Shown here in pieces: positions 56,484 through 64,000 of a stretch of DNA of 64,000 nt (the stretch's first letter is position 1; every line of letters begins with the position of its first letter). The translations under genes and the position numbers were made by a program. This DNA comes from Sinorhizobium medicae (lineage in GTDB: Bacteria > Pseudomonadota > Alphaproteobacteria > Rhizobiales > Rhizobiaceae): positions 434,001-498,000 of the forward strand of contig NZ_VITA01000001.1 in assembly GCF_007827695.1 (NCBI RefSeq), written 5' to 3'. The notes beneath the pieces are model-generated. The model saw nothing but the letters and a program-made list of their open reading frames with translations, searched no databases and had not been told where the DNA came from.

Positions 56484-57436
56484 GCGCGCATCGCACGGCC
56501 GCGCCCGTAGAACATCATGAGAAGGAGCAGCGTCGCACCGAACACCATCTGCCGTCCCGACTCCTCGATATTGATCGTCGTGAGGATGCTTTGCAGGATA
56601 ACCAGCAGAACGGCGCCGGCCATGGTGCCGGTATAGCCACCCTTGCCGCCGGCAAGCGACGTTCCGCCGAAGACGACCGCAATGATCGAGGGGAGCATGT
56701 ACTGTTCGCCCACATTGGCGAAGGATGTGCCGGAATAGCCTAGCAGGCAGAGCCCGGCAATCGCGGCGAACATGCCGGATATCACAAAGAGAGCAATGCG
56801 GATGATGCCGACCGGCACGCCGGCCATATAGGCGGCGTGCTCATTCGAGCCGATCGCATAGATGCGATGGCCGAAGACGGTGCGGTTGAGCATGAGCGCC
56901 ATGACGATGCCGATCATGATCCAGAGCCAGATAATGCCGGGGATTCCGTAGGCGAACGGCTGCGTGACGAAGCGCGAGAGGGCGGGCGCGGCCTGGCCGG
57001 AGGGAATGCCCATCCGGATGACCACGAGAAGCCCCTGCAGCACGCCAAGCATCCCAAGCGTCATCACGAGCGGCGGGATTCTGAGAAGCGTGACACCGAG
57101 CCCGTTCAGGAGTCCGAAGAACGCGCCCGCTGCCAGGCAGGCGCCAACAGCCGGCAGGATGCCGCCATCGGCGCCGTTCATGACATTGCCGGCAATGATC
57201 GCCGAGAGCGAGACGACGCCGCCGACCGACAGATCGATGCCTTCGCGTCCGCCGAGGATCACGACATTCTGGCCGGCCGCGATGATGCCGAGCAGCGAGG
57301 CGACGATCAGCAGCCGCAATATCTGCCCTCCGGTGGCAAAGCCAGGCGACAGCGCTTCTCCGAGATAGAGGAGGAACACGATCAGGACGAGCGCGACGAC
57401 GATCGGCTGGCGGAGAAACGAATTGATACGGCTCAT
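56480..57436 (-). CDS. Sugar ABC transporter permease (RbsC-like, second)
   Basis: A 318-residue permease with the RbsC-like motifs VILGGREGIDLSVGGVVSLSAII, LGVTLLRIPPLVMTLGMLG and AVVFGGTSLAGGKGGYTGTM. The ATG at 57434-57436 overlaps the other permease's stop by four bases. The longer open frame to 58129 is a shadow of the first permease gene. Confidence 0.92.
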   Translation of the reverse strand: MSRINSFLRQPIVVALVLIVFLLYLGEALSPGFATGGQILRLLIVASLLGIIAAGQNVVILGGREGIDLSVGGVVSLSAIIAGNVMNGADGGILPAVGACLAAGAFFGLLNGLGVTLLRIPPLVMTLGMLGVLQGLLVVIRMGIPSGQAAPALSRFVTQPFAYGIPGIIWLWIMIGIVMALMLNRTVFGHRIYAIGSNEHAAYMAGVPVGIIRIALFVISGMFAAIAGLCLLGYSGTSFANVGEQYMLPSIIAVVFGGTSLAGGKGGYTGTMAGAVLLVILQSILTTINIEESGRQMVFGATLLLLMMFYGRGRAMRA

Positions 57437-58425
57437 GAGCGCCCCCTTCTGCCGGCAAGGACGCCGGCCATCAGGACGAGAAGGATCGCGAGCCCCTGCA
57501 CGAAGTTCTGCCACTCGGACGGCGTGCCCATGAAGAAGACGACCGAGTTGACAAGCGCGATCGTAAGCGCCCCGAGCAGCGAGCCGACGACGGTGCCCCA
57601 GCCGCCTGAAAGCGCGCTGCCGCCGAGTACGACCGCCGCGACGCTGTAAAGCGTCATCTTGCCGCCGACCAGCGGGTCGCCGCTTGCTGTATCGCCGGTG
57701 ATGCAGAAGGCCGCGAGGGCCGAGAAAAGGCCGCAGAGCACATAGCCCTTGACCCTCGTCGCCACCACCGGCAGCCCCGTCTGGTAGGCCGCCTGCGGGT
57801 CGTCGCCGACGGCAAGCAGCTGCGTGACAAGTCGGGTGCGGCTCAACACCGCCAGGAGGATCGCGAGGACCGCCAATATGTAGAAGACGAAAGGCACGCC
57901 GAAAAACCGGCCACCATAGGCGCGCCAGAAAAGCGCCGGTGCCGGCGTACCGGCAACGGGCAGGATGTAGAGCGCGAGGCCGGTGAAAAAGATACTCGTC
58001 GCGAAAGTCGCGACAATCGCCTGCAGCCGCAGGGCCGCAACGACGAGGCCGTTCACGAGCCCGCAGACGAGGCCGAGCAGGAGACCCATGGCGAGTGCGA
58101 GGAGCACCGCCCCGGCGCCCCCTCCCCACCGCTCCATCAGGACCACGATCGCGACATTGACGAGCGAGAGGATCGCGCCGGCGGAAAGGTCGATGTCCCC
58201 GGCATAGACGACGTAAGTCTGCGCGATGGAAAGCAGGATCAGCGCCATATAGGTGCTGAGCAACCCGGTGAGAGCCCTAAAGGACAGGCTGTTCGGCGAA
58301 AAAAACCCGTTCAGAAAAAGGAGTGCGACGACAATGACGAGTGCCGGCAGGAACGGATAGCGCTCCAGCACCCTGCCTATGCCGCCGGCGCGCCGATATG
58401 AAGGGACGGTTGCGGTCTCTGCCAT
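57433..58425 (-). CDS. Sugar ABC transporter permease (RbsC-like, first)
   Basis: A 330-residue permease with motifs YVVYAGDIDLSAGAILSLVNVAI, AALRLQAIVATFATSIF and AAVVLGGSALSGGWGTVVGSLLGAL. Two different RbsC-type permeases in one operon suggest a heterodimer, where ribose-type systems usually have one gene. ATG directly next to the ATPase stop. Confidence 0.92.
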   Translation of the reverse strand: MAETATVPSYRRAGGIGRVLERYPFLPALVIVVALLFLNGFFSPNSLSFRALTGLLSTYMALILLSIAQTYVVYAGDIDLSAGAILSLVNVAIVVLMERWGGGAGAVLLALAMGLLLGLVCGLVNGLVVAALRLQAIVATFATSIFFTGLALYILPVAGTPAPALFWRAYGGRFFGVPFVFYILAVLAILLAVLSRTRLVTQLLAVGDDPQAAYQTGLPVVATRVKGYVLCGLFSALAAFCITGDTASGDPLVGGKMTLYSVAAVVLGGSALSGGWGTVVGSLLGALTIALVNSVVFFMGTPSEWQNFVQGLAILLVLMAGVLAGRRGRS

Positions 58426-59931
58426 TTACGCGGCCTCGTATGCGGCTTGGTACAGGTTGTAGCGGGTGCGGTCGGCGCCGGTGAGCTCCCGGCTGACCGA
58501 TCCGCCGTTGAAGACGAGAATTCGATTGGCGTTGCCCAGCAGTTCCGCATCTTCCGAGGAATAGAGGACGATGCCGAGGCCGTCCGCCGCCAGTTGCCGG
58601 ATCAGCGCGAAAAGGTCGGCTTTCGCCGACAGATCGATGCCCTTGGTGGGGTCGTCGAGCAGCAGTACATCCGGGCGGTCTATCAGCCAGCGGGCAATGA
58701 TCACCTTCTGCTGATTGCCGCCTGAAAGCGAACTGATCGGGTGAAACAGGCTGGCGAACTTCGTCTGCATGCTTTGCAGCGCCGGCGCCACTTTGTGCCG
58801 GAGCTTGCGCGGTCGCGCGATCATCAGCCGGTCGCGCAGGTAATGAATCGGGGTGACGTTCTCGATGATCGGACGACCGCTGATGACGCCGTCGCGAGCC
58901 CGGTCGCCGGAGACATAGGCGCAACCGCACCGGATCGCCTTACGCGGGCCCGACGCGTCGAAGCTTTCCTCGCCTATCAGGATCTTGCCCGAGGTGACCG
59001 CTCCGGCGCCGAAGATCCCCCTGAGCACCGCCGATTGGCCTTGGCCATGAAGGCCGCCGAAGCCCAGGATCTCCCCGCGGGCGACCTCGAAACTCACATC
59101 GCTGAAGCCGCGGCCGGAAAGATTGCGCACCGTCAGGGCGGCGCCGCGCTCGGCATCGACCACCGCCGGCACCGAGGATTGCGACGCCGGCATATCGCCG
59201 GCACCCCCGACCATCAGCCGAATGACCGTTGCCGGGTCGGTATCGTTCAGATTGAGGGTGGTGATGGTCTCACCGTCACGAATGATCGTGACCCGGTCGC
59301 CGATCGCCTTGATCTCGTCCATGCGGTGCGAAATGAAGACGATACCGCGCCCGCGCCGCTTGAGGTCCCGCAGGATTTCGAAGAAGCGTTCCACCTGCGC
59401 GCGGTCGAGGGCCGATGTCGGTTCGTCGAAGATGAGGAGCGGCGCCTCGCTGGCCAGCGCCTTCATGATCTCGACGAGTTGACGCTGGTCCGGACGCAGA
59501 CTGCCAACGAGTGCCTCGGCGGAAAACTCCTCGCCCGAAACGCCGTCGAACAGGCCGATGTAGCGCGCTGCGCGCTGCCGGAGTTCCGACCGGTCGACGA
59601 AGACGCCTGCCTTGACCGGCAACCTGCCAAGCGAGATGTTTTCCCCGACGGATCGATGGGCAGCGAGACTGAGTTCCTGATAGAATATGCCGATGCCGTG
59701 GGCCCGCGCCGAGCGCGGTCCGGTGATCGTGACAGGCTGGTCGTCGACAAGGATCCTGCCGCTATCGGGCCGGACGCTGCCCGCAATGATCTTGCAGAGC
59801 GTGCTCTTTCCCGAGCCGTTGGAGCCCATGAGGACATGGACCTCGCCCGCCATGACCTCGAGGTCGCCGCGGCGTAGCGCCAAGGTCGCGCCGTAAGCTT
59901 TGCTCACGCCGCTCAGTTTCAACTTTGACAT
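58426..59931 (-). CDS. Sugar ABC transporter two-domain ATP-binding protein (RbsA-like)
   Basis: A 501-residue tandem ABC protein. Domain 1 has Walker A GSNGSGKSTLCKIIAG and Walker [13 protein letters not shown] with a degenerate signature (SLRPDQRQLVEI). Domain 2 has a degenerate Walker A (GFGGLHGQGQSAVLRGI) but a canonical LSGGNQQKVIIARW and VLLLDDPTKGIDL, the usual RbsA asymmetry. The ATG at 59929-59931 (MSKLKLSG) is chosen over an in-frame start 22 codons upstream. Confidence 0.92.
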   Translation of the reverse strand: MSKLKLSGVSKAYGATLALRRGDLEVMAGEVHVLMGSNGSGKSTLCKIIAGSVRPDSGRILVDDQPVTITGPRSARAHGIGIFYQELSLAAHRSVGENISLGRLPVKAGVFVDRSELRQRAARYIGLFDGVSGEEFSAEALVGSLRPDQRQLVEIMKALASEAPLLIFDEPTSALDRAQVERFFEILRDLKRRGRGIVFISHRMDEIKAIGDRVTIIRDGETITTLNLNDTDPATVIRLMVGGAGDMPASQSSVPAVVDAERGAALTVRNLSGRGFSDVSFEVARGEILGFGGLHGQGQSAVLRGIFGAGAVTSGKILIGEESFDASGPRKAIRCGCAYVSGDRARDGVISGRPIIENVTPIHYLRDRLMIARPRKLRHKVAPALQSMQTKFASLFHPISSLSGGNQQKVIIARWLIDRPDVLLLDDPTKGIDLSAKADLFALIRQLAADGLGIVLYSSEDAELLGNANRILVFNGGSVSRELTGADRTRYNLYQAAYEAA

Positions 59932-60036
59932 CGAGATTTGTCCGTTCGCTTCGGTTTGGGGAGGCTCTCCTCCGATCCTCATTCCTGTGCCCGTCACGGC
60001 AATCCCGCCCTGTCCCTCGGGCGAAAGAACTCTCCC

Positions 60037-60089
60037 GCGCCGCGAACGCGGCGCTGCCGAATCCCTGTGACAGGCACGGGGATTCGGCA
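60037..60089. other. Two back-to-back stem-loops downstream of the binding-protein gene
   Basis: GCGCCGC-GAAC-GCGGCGC (60037-60054, stem extendable by one pair) is directly followed by a perfect 11-bp stem, TGCCGAATCCC with GGGATTCGGCA (60055-60089, loop 12). They sit between the binding-protein stop (60179) and the ATPase start (59931), a 247-bp gap with no gene. Confidence 0.6.
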
Positions 60090-60178
60090 GAATGAATGCG
60101 TCAAAGCCATGACGTCACCGACGCATGCCGCTCGCCCACCGGGACGCGCCGCACGGTAGGCCTTGCGCGCCGAAGACC

Positions 60179-61201
60179 TCATTTGAACAGCGCTTCCGCC
60201 TCCTCGATCGAAAGCGAACTCGTATAGGAATAATAGCCGGGCTTGCCCTCGAGTTGCTTGGCGGCTTCCTCTAGGTTCTTGGAGTCGATGAAGGGGATCG
60301 GCAGATAGAGTGCATTGCCGTATTGCCCGGCCTTCGCCGGCTCCTTCAGCTCCTTGCCCTGCAGCATCAGAACGGCGACGTTGAGTGCGCTCGCCATGAC
60401 GCCCGGCGGGTTCACGGTCGCACCGGAGTTCAATTTTTGCTTGATCCAAAGGTCGATGAAGTCCTTGCGGATCTCGCCGGTCGCGGCGATCTGGCCCGTC
60501 TTGCCGGCATCCGTGATCGATTTCCAGGCGCCCGCCGCCATGCCGTCCTGAACCAGCACACCATTGATGTCGGGATAGGTGGCAAGGATATTCTGCATTG
60601 CCTGCTGCCCCTGAGCCTGGTCCCAATTGGCGTTGACCTCATTGACGACTTGGATGTCGGGGTGATCCTTGAAGACGCTCTTGTAGCCTGCAACGCGCAT
60701 CTCGTTCGCCGGATGACCTGCGACCCCGTTGATCGCGACCACCTTGCCCTTGCCGCCGAGCGTCTCGGCAAGCCACTTGCCGCCCGCGGCACCCCAGGCG
60801 GTCTGGTCGATGCCGACGTAGATCGCATCCGGTGACGAGACTTCCGCATCGGTGGCGATCACCAGTATGCCGGCTTCCTTTGCCTGAGCGAAGATCGGAT
60901 CGAAGGCGGTCGGGCTATTAGGGTTGACGATGATGGCATTGACACCTTCAGCGATGAAGTTGCGGATATGCGCGATCTGCCCGGGCACGTCGACATTGGC
61001 GCTCTGAACGGACACTTCGACGTCAACCCCCTTCTCCTTCCATTTCGCCGCCGCGGCCTTCGCCTCGTCGATCATCTGGGTACGCCACTCGCTACCGACC
61101 CAGCCGTTCGAAAGACCGATTTTGATGGTCTCGGCGTGAGCGGATGCTGCGATCACAATGGAAGCGACGGTGCCAAGCGCAAATGCGATAAATTTTCTCA
61201 T
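60179..61201 (-). CDS. Sugar ABC transporter substrate-binding protein
   Basis: A 340-residue periplasmic binding protein of the ribose-type family 2. The signal peptide is MRKFIAFALGTVASIVIAASAHA; mature ETIKIGLSNGWVGSEWRTQM. Family stretches include GVNAIIVNPNSPTAFDPIF, VVAINGVAGHPANEMRVAGY and GVLVQDGMAAGAWKSITDAG. First gene of the operon SBP-ATPase-permease-permease-LacI-dehydrogenase. ATG at 61199-61201 behind GGGAGGATCTT. Confidence 0.93.
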   Translation of the reverse strand: MRKFIAFALGTVASIVIAASAHAETIKIGLSNGWVGSEWRTQMIDEAKAAAAKWKEKGVDVEVSVQSANVDVPGQIAHIRNFIAEGVNAIIVNPNSPTAFDPIFAQAKEAGILVIATDAEVSSPDAIYVGIDQTAWGAAGGKWLAETLGGKGKVVAINGVAGHPANEMRVAGYKSVFKDHPDIQVVNEVNANWDQAQGQQAMQNILATYPDINGVLVQDGMAAGAWKSITDAGKTGQIAATGEIRKDFIDLWIKQKLNSGATVNPPGVMASALNVAVLMLQGKELKEPAKAGQYGNALYLPIPFIDSKNLEEAAKQLEGKPGYYSYTSSLSIEEAEALFK

Positions 61202-61241
61202 AAGATCCTCCCAAATCCTGCCGGCACATGAAGCCAGAAAA

Positions 61242-61255
61242 TGTAATCGATTTCA
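61242..61255. promoter_or_regulatory. LacI-family operator upstream of the binding-protein gene
   Basis: TGTAATCGATTTCA is a near-perfect palindrome with the central CG typical of LacI/GalR operators (consensus-like TGAAATCGATTTCA). It lies 41 bp before the start of the binding-protein gene, in the 75-bp gap to the E2 gene. The regulator at 55479-56483 in the same operon is the likely binder. Confidence 0.7.
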
Positions 61256-61276
61256 ATCGCCGTTTGAGGAGGATTT

Positions 61277-62437
61277 TCAGGCCAAGCCGTTCTTCGTTGC
61301 TTCACCCGGCCAGCTCTCGAGGACACGGACGAATTCCGTTAGCCACGCATTCGTGTGGTGGCCGTCCAGTGCCCGATGGTCAATCGTCAGCGACACATAG
61401 GCCATCGGCCGGATCTGAATCGTATCGATGCCGTCCACCTCGCGAACGACCACCCGCTTGTCGAGTTTCCCGACACCGAGGATTGCCGATTGCGGCTGGT
61501 TGATGATGATCGGCGTCGCGAGCAGGGATCCGGAGACTCCGTGATTGGAAATGGTGAACGTGCCGCCCGTCACGTCTGCGGGGGAGAGCGCGTTGGAACG
61601 CGCGCGCGTCGTCAGGTCCTGAATTCGGGCCGCAATCTCCGCCAGCGACAGATTCTGCGCGCGGCGGATTACAGGGACGACCAGTCCCTTTCCACCAAGG
61701 GAAATCCCAACGCCGATATTGATGTCATCGAATGTTTCGAGCGCATCCTCGTGCCAGCGGCTGTTCACCTCGGGAACCGCGCGCATCGCCGCCAGCGAGG
61801 CCAGAACAACATAGGCAGTGTAGGAAAGATTGACGCCCCGTGCCGCAAGCTTCTTCCTGTGTTCGTCCCGATGACGCGTCACCGCCGAGAAATCTGCCTC
61901 GAATACGGCCGTCACATGCGGCGCCGTCATTACGGAGTTGAGCATATGTTCGGCGATTGCGGCGCGCATGCTGCTATGCGGTATCCGGCTGGATTCGGGC
62001 TCCCCTCTCCCGCCGTCGGGCCGGGGCTCGGGCGATGCTCCGCCCGCCTGCCGCGCCGCGAACGCCCTGTCCATGTCGCCGCGCGTAACACGGCCATCCC
62101 GGCCGGTGCCGGTGATGGTCGCAGGATCGAAGCCATATTCTTCCGCTGCCCGTCGCACGGCGGGGGAATAATGCGGCGCATCTTCGCCTCCGGCAAGCTC
62201 GCTGCCGATCCGGCCGAGAACGGCGCCGGGCCTGGCATCGTCGCCGTTCCGCATCAGGATCTCGAGAAGCACCCCGTCGGCAGGAGCCGCCACCTCCTGG
62301 GTCACCTTATCCGTTTCAAGCTCGACCAGCGGGTCGCCCGATTTGACCTTTTCGCCGATTTCCCTGAGCCAGTTGCGAACAACCGCTTTCGTCCCCTCCT
62401 GCTCCAAAGGAGCCTGAATGTCGATGAGGTCGACCAT
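61277..62437 (-). CDS. 2-oxo acid dehydrogenase E2 (dihydrolipoyl acyltransferase)
   Basis: A 386-residue E2. The lipoyl domain (residues 1-80) carries the lipoyl lysine in ELETDKVTQEV; the E3/E1-binding domain is near 90-130 (YSPAVRRAAEEYG, ITGTGRDGRVTRGD); the catalytic domain ends with SLTIDHRALDGHHTN, containing the active histidine. DHRALDG replaces the more common DHRVxDG. It follows the fused E1 by three bases. Which 2-oxo acid is used (pyruvate, branched-chain or acetoin) is not evident. Confidence 0.92.
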   Translation of the reverse strand: MVDLIDIQAPLEQEGTKAVVRNWLREIGEKVKSGDPLVELETDKVTQEVAAPADGVLLEILMRNGDDARPGAVLGRIGSELAGGEDAPHYSPAVRRAAEEYGFDPATITGTGRDGRVTRGDMDRAFAARQAGGASPEPRPDGGRGEPESSRIPHSSMRAAIAEHMLNSVMTAPHVTAVFEADFSAVTRHRDEHRKKLAARGVNLSYTAYVVLASLAAMRAVPEVNSRWHEDALETFDDINIGVGISLGGKGLVVPVIRRAQNLSLAEIAARIQDLTTRARSNALSPADVTGGTFTISNHGVSGSLLATPIIINQPQSAILGVGKLDKRVVVREVDGIDTIQIRPMAYVSLTIDHRALDGHHTNAWLTEFVRVLESWPGEATKNGLA

Positions 62438-62440
62438 GAT

Positions 62441-64000
62441 TCAGAACTCCAGAAGGTCGTTGATCTTCTTGCGTATCCGTTCCGGCGAGGGAACGACCCA
62501 GTCGAGCAGGACGGGATTATGGGGGCTCGGAATGTCGGGCATGGTCAAGCGCGAGATCGGCGCATCGAGATCGATGAAGGCTTCCTGGGCGACGACGGCG
62601 GCAATCTCCGCGCCGAAACCTGCCGTTCCGAGGTCCTCGTGGACGATGAGGCACCGGCGGGTACGGCGTACTGAGGCGATGACCGCCTCGCTGTCCCAGG
62701 GCATCAGGCTTCTCAGATCGATCACGTCGGCGGAGATACCCTCTGCCGCCGCTTCGCAACGCGGGACCATGGCACCCCACGTGACGATGGTGATGTCGCC
62801 GCCTTCGCGCGTAAACTTCGCCTTGCCGAAAGGCAGGCCGAAAGCATCGCCGGGGTAGGGTCGCCGCGCCCAGGGATGATCGAGCATGGCCCGGTGTTCG
62901 AAAAAGATCACCGGATCGTTTCCCCGCAATGCGGTGCGCAGCAGCCCCACCGCATCCTCGGCATTGGAGGGAACGGCGATCTTCCAGCCGGGCTGGTGAA
63001 CGAAGGCGACCTCATTCGTCTGACTGTGCCACGGATCGCCGCATTTGAAGAAGCCGCCGGCCATCCGCACGATGATCGGCGCGGCGAAACGATTGCTGGT
63101 TCGCCAGCGGATCGTGCCGCAGTCGTTCAGCTGCTCGATTGCAGGCTCGGCATATTTGCGGAACTGGATTTCCGGGACGGGCACGAGGCCCGCAAGAGCC
63201 ATCCCGACCGCCCGGCCGATGATGCCCTCCTCGGAAAGCGACGTGTCGAAGACGCGCACGACACCATATTTTTCCTGCAGGCCGAGGGTCACCGCGTGAA
63301 CGCCGCCCTTCGCGCCGATGTCCTCCCCAAAGAGGACGACCCGCTCGTTCACCGACATCTCGTGGTCTAGCGTGCGGCGAATCGCCGTCACCATGTTGAT
63401 CCGCTCACCGGCGCTTGTCGCCCTCTCCGTCGTTTCCGGCGGACAGTAGCCGGCACAGTGCTGCCCGCCCATGATCTGCATCCGCCCTTCGAAAAAGACG
63501 TTGCCGGTGACGGTCTCGGGATCGGCGACGGGCCTGGATTCAGCCTCGATGCGCGCCCGCTCCGCCTCTCTCTTCGCGGCTCGCGCCGCGTCGTTCCATT
63601 CCTCGGCGGTCAACATCGCGGGCACAAGATGGTCCCTTAGCCGCGGCAGCGGGTCATGCGCCCATTCGCTCTTCACGAGCTCCTCGCTCTTGTAGGCCTG
63701 GGTATCCTGGAAACTGTGCCCTTCGAGGCGGGGTACCTCAAGCCGGAGCAGCACCGGCATCCGCCCTTCACGTACGCGTTCCACCGCGCTTTTCGTCAAC
63801 CGGGCTGCTTCTGCCGGGTCCGAGCCGTCGCCGTCGAGGACGGTCAGGTTCTTCCAGCCGGCGAGATTGCCGGCAATGTTGCCCTCGGGCGTCTGGAAGC
63901 TCGAGGGGACGGAAATGCCGAAACCGTTGTCTTCGATATAGAAGAGCAGCGGCAAGCCTTGCGTCGTCGCGATCGTCAGCGCCGACCAGAACCCGTTCGA
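62441..64000 (-). CDS. Fused 2-oxo acid dehydrogenase E1 alpha-beta (N-terminus off the right edge)
   Basis: At least 519 residues of a thiamine-diphosphate-dependent E1 in which alpha and beta parts are one chain. The visible part begins in the alpha domain (FYIEDNGFGIS, LDGDGSDPAEA, EGHSFQDTQAYKSEEL); the beta domain starts near residue 200 of the visible part with ERVVLFGEDIGAKGGVHAVTLGL, then LSEEGIIGRAVGMALAG and MPDIPSPHNP near the end. The GDG thiamine motif lies upstream, outside the window. Frame confirmed to the last base. It forms an operon with E2; no E3 gene is present here. Confidence 0.92.
   Translation of the reverse strand, partial: SNGFWSALTIATTQGLPLLFYIEDNGFGISVPSSFQTPEGNIAGNLAGWKNLTVLDGDGSDPAEAARLTKSAVERVREGRMPVLLRLEVPRLEGHSFQDTQAYKSEELVKSEWAHDPLPRLRDHLVPAMLTAEEWNDAARAAKREAERARIEAESRPVADPETVTGNVFFEGRMQIMGGQHCAGYCPPETTERATSAGERINMVTAIRRTLDHEMSVNERVVLFGEDIGAKGGVHAVTLGLQEKYGVVRVFDTSLSEEGIIGRAVGMALAGLVPVPEIQFRKYAEPAIEQLNDCGTIRWRTSNRFAAPIIVRMAGGFFKCGDPWHSQTNEVAFVHQPGWKIAVPSNAEDAVGLLRTALRGNDPVIFFEHRAMLDHPWARRPYPGDAFGLPFGKAKFTREGGDITIVTWGAMVPRCEAAAEGISADVIDLRSLMPWDSEAVIASVRRTRRCLIVHEDLGTAGFGAEIAAVVAQEAFIDLDAPISRLTMPDIPSPHNPVLLDWVVPSPERIRKKINDLLEF

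Overview
The window is about 64 kb of GC-rich (roughly 60%) alphaproteobacterial DNA packed with catabolic operons, and it reads like a Sinorhizobium/Ensifer megaplasmid. From memory, the sets nspC-CASDH, paa, agp/agaL (alpha-galactosides), lacR-lacEFGZK and a KatC-type catalase all belong to the pSymB chromid of S. meliloti. Protein style, AGGAGG ribosome sites, a CIRCE element, a general-stress (EcfG/RpoE2-like) promoter and a Rhizobium-type intergenic palindrome agree. I could not run an alignment, so genus is well supported and species is not. I see no tRNA, rRNA, insertion sequence, integrase or CRISPR array.

Layout. 1-2049: a LacI-family regulator with two operators in front of it, followed by a sugar-binding protein cut by the left edge. 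2201-4580: nspC and a carboxy(nor)spermidine dehydrogenase, an alternative spermidine route. 4725-14416: phenylacetate degradation (paaH and paaG, an acyl-CoA thioesterase, paaZ, paaE-paaA, paaX). 14611-15124: a DUF992 gene broken by two one-base frameshifts. 15420-25648: agaL1-agpABCD-agaL2 with the divergent AraC regulator agpT. 25717-33446: lacR and the lacEFGZK operon. 33624-36777: a heat-shock groESL pair behind CIRCE, then four small proteins. 36778-39597: a proC paralogue, a LysR regulator and a glutathione S-transferase. 39787-47519: a stress and redox block (two-barrel flavin protein, large catalase, LigC-like ligase, ZIP-like membrane protein, SDR-SPW-VKOR fusion). 47660-54211: a sugar ABC operon with its own PfkB kinase and aldolase, divergent from a ROK regulator. 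54178-61201: a second sugar ABC operon with two permeases, a LacI regulator and a Gfo/Idh/MocA dehydrogenase. 61277-64000: E2 and a fused E1 of a 2-oxo acid dehydrogenase, cut by the right edge.

How it works together. Most of the window takes up and breaks down plant- or soil-derived carbon: alpha-galactosides (raffinose, melibiose), lactose-type beta-galactosides, at least three further sugars, and phenylacetate. Each unit has a local regulator, and for several of them I can point to a candidate operator. All four complete ABC operons carry a stem-loop just after the binding-protein gene, which would let the binding protein be made in excess.

Best leads: the 847-residue SDR-SPW-VKOR fusion (44976-47519); the ABC-kinase-aldolase operon that suggests an unassigned sugar pathway (47660-52611); the ZIP-like protein whose two metal-site histidines are replaced by acids (44165-44944); PaaH with a relic of a bifunctional linker; and the broken DUF992 gene.
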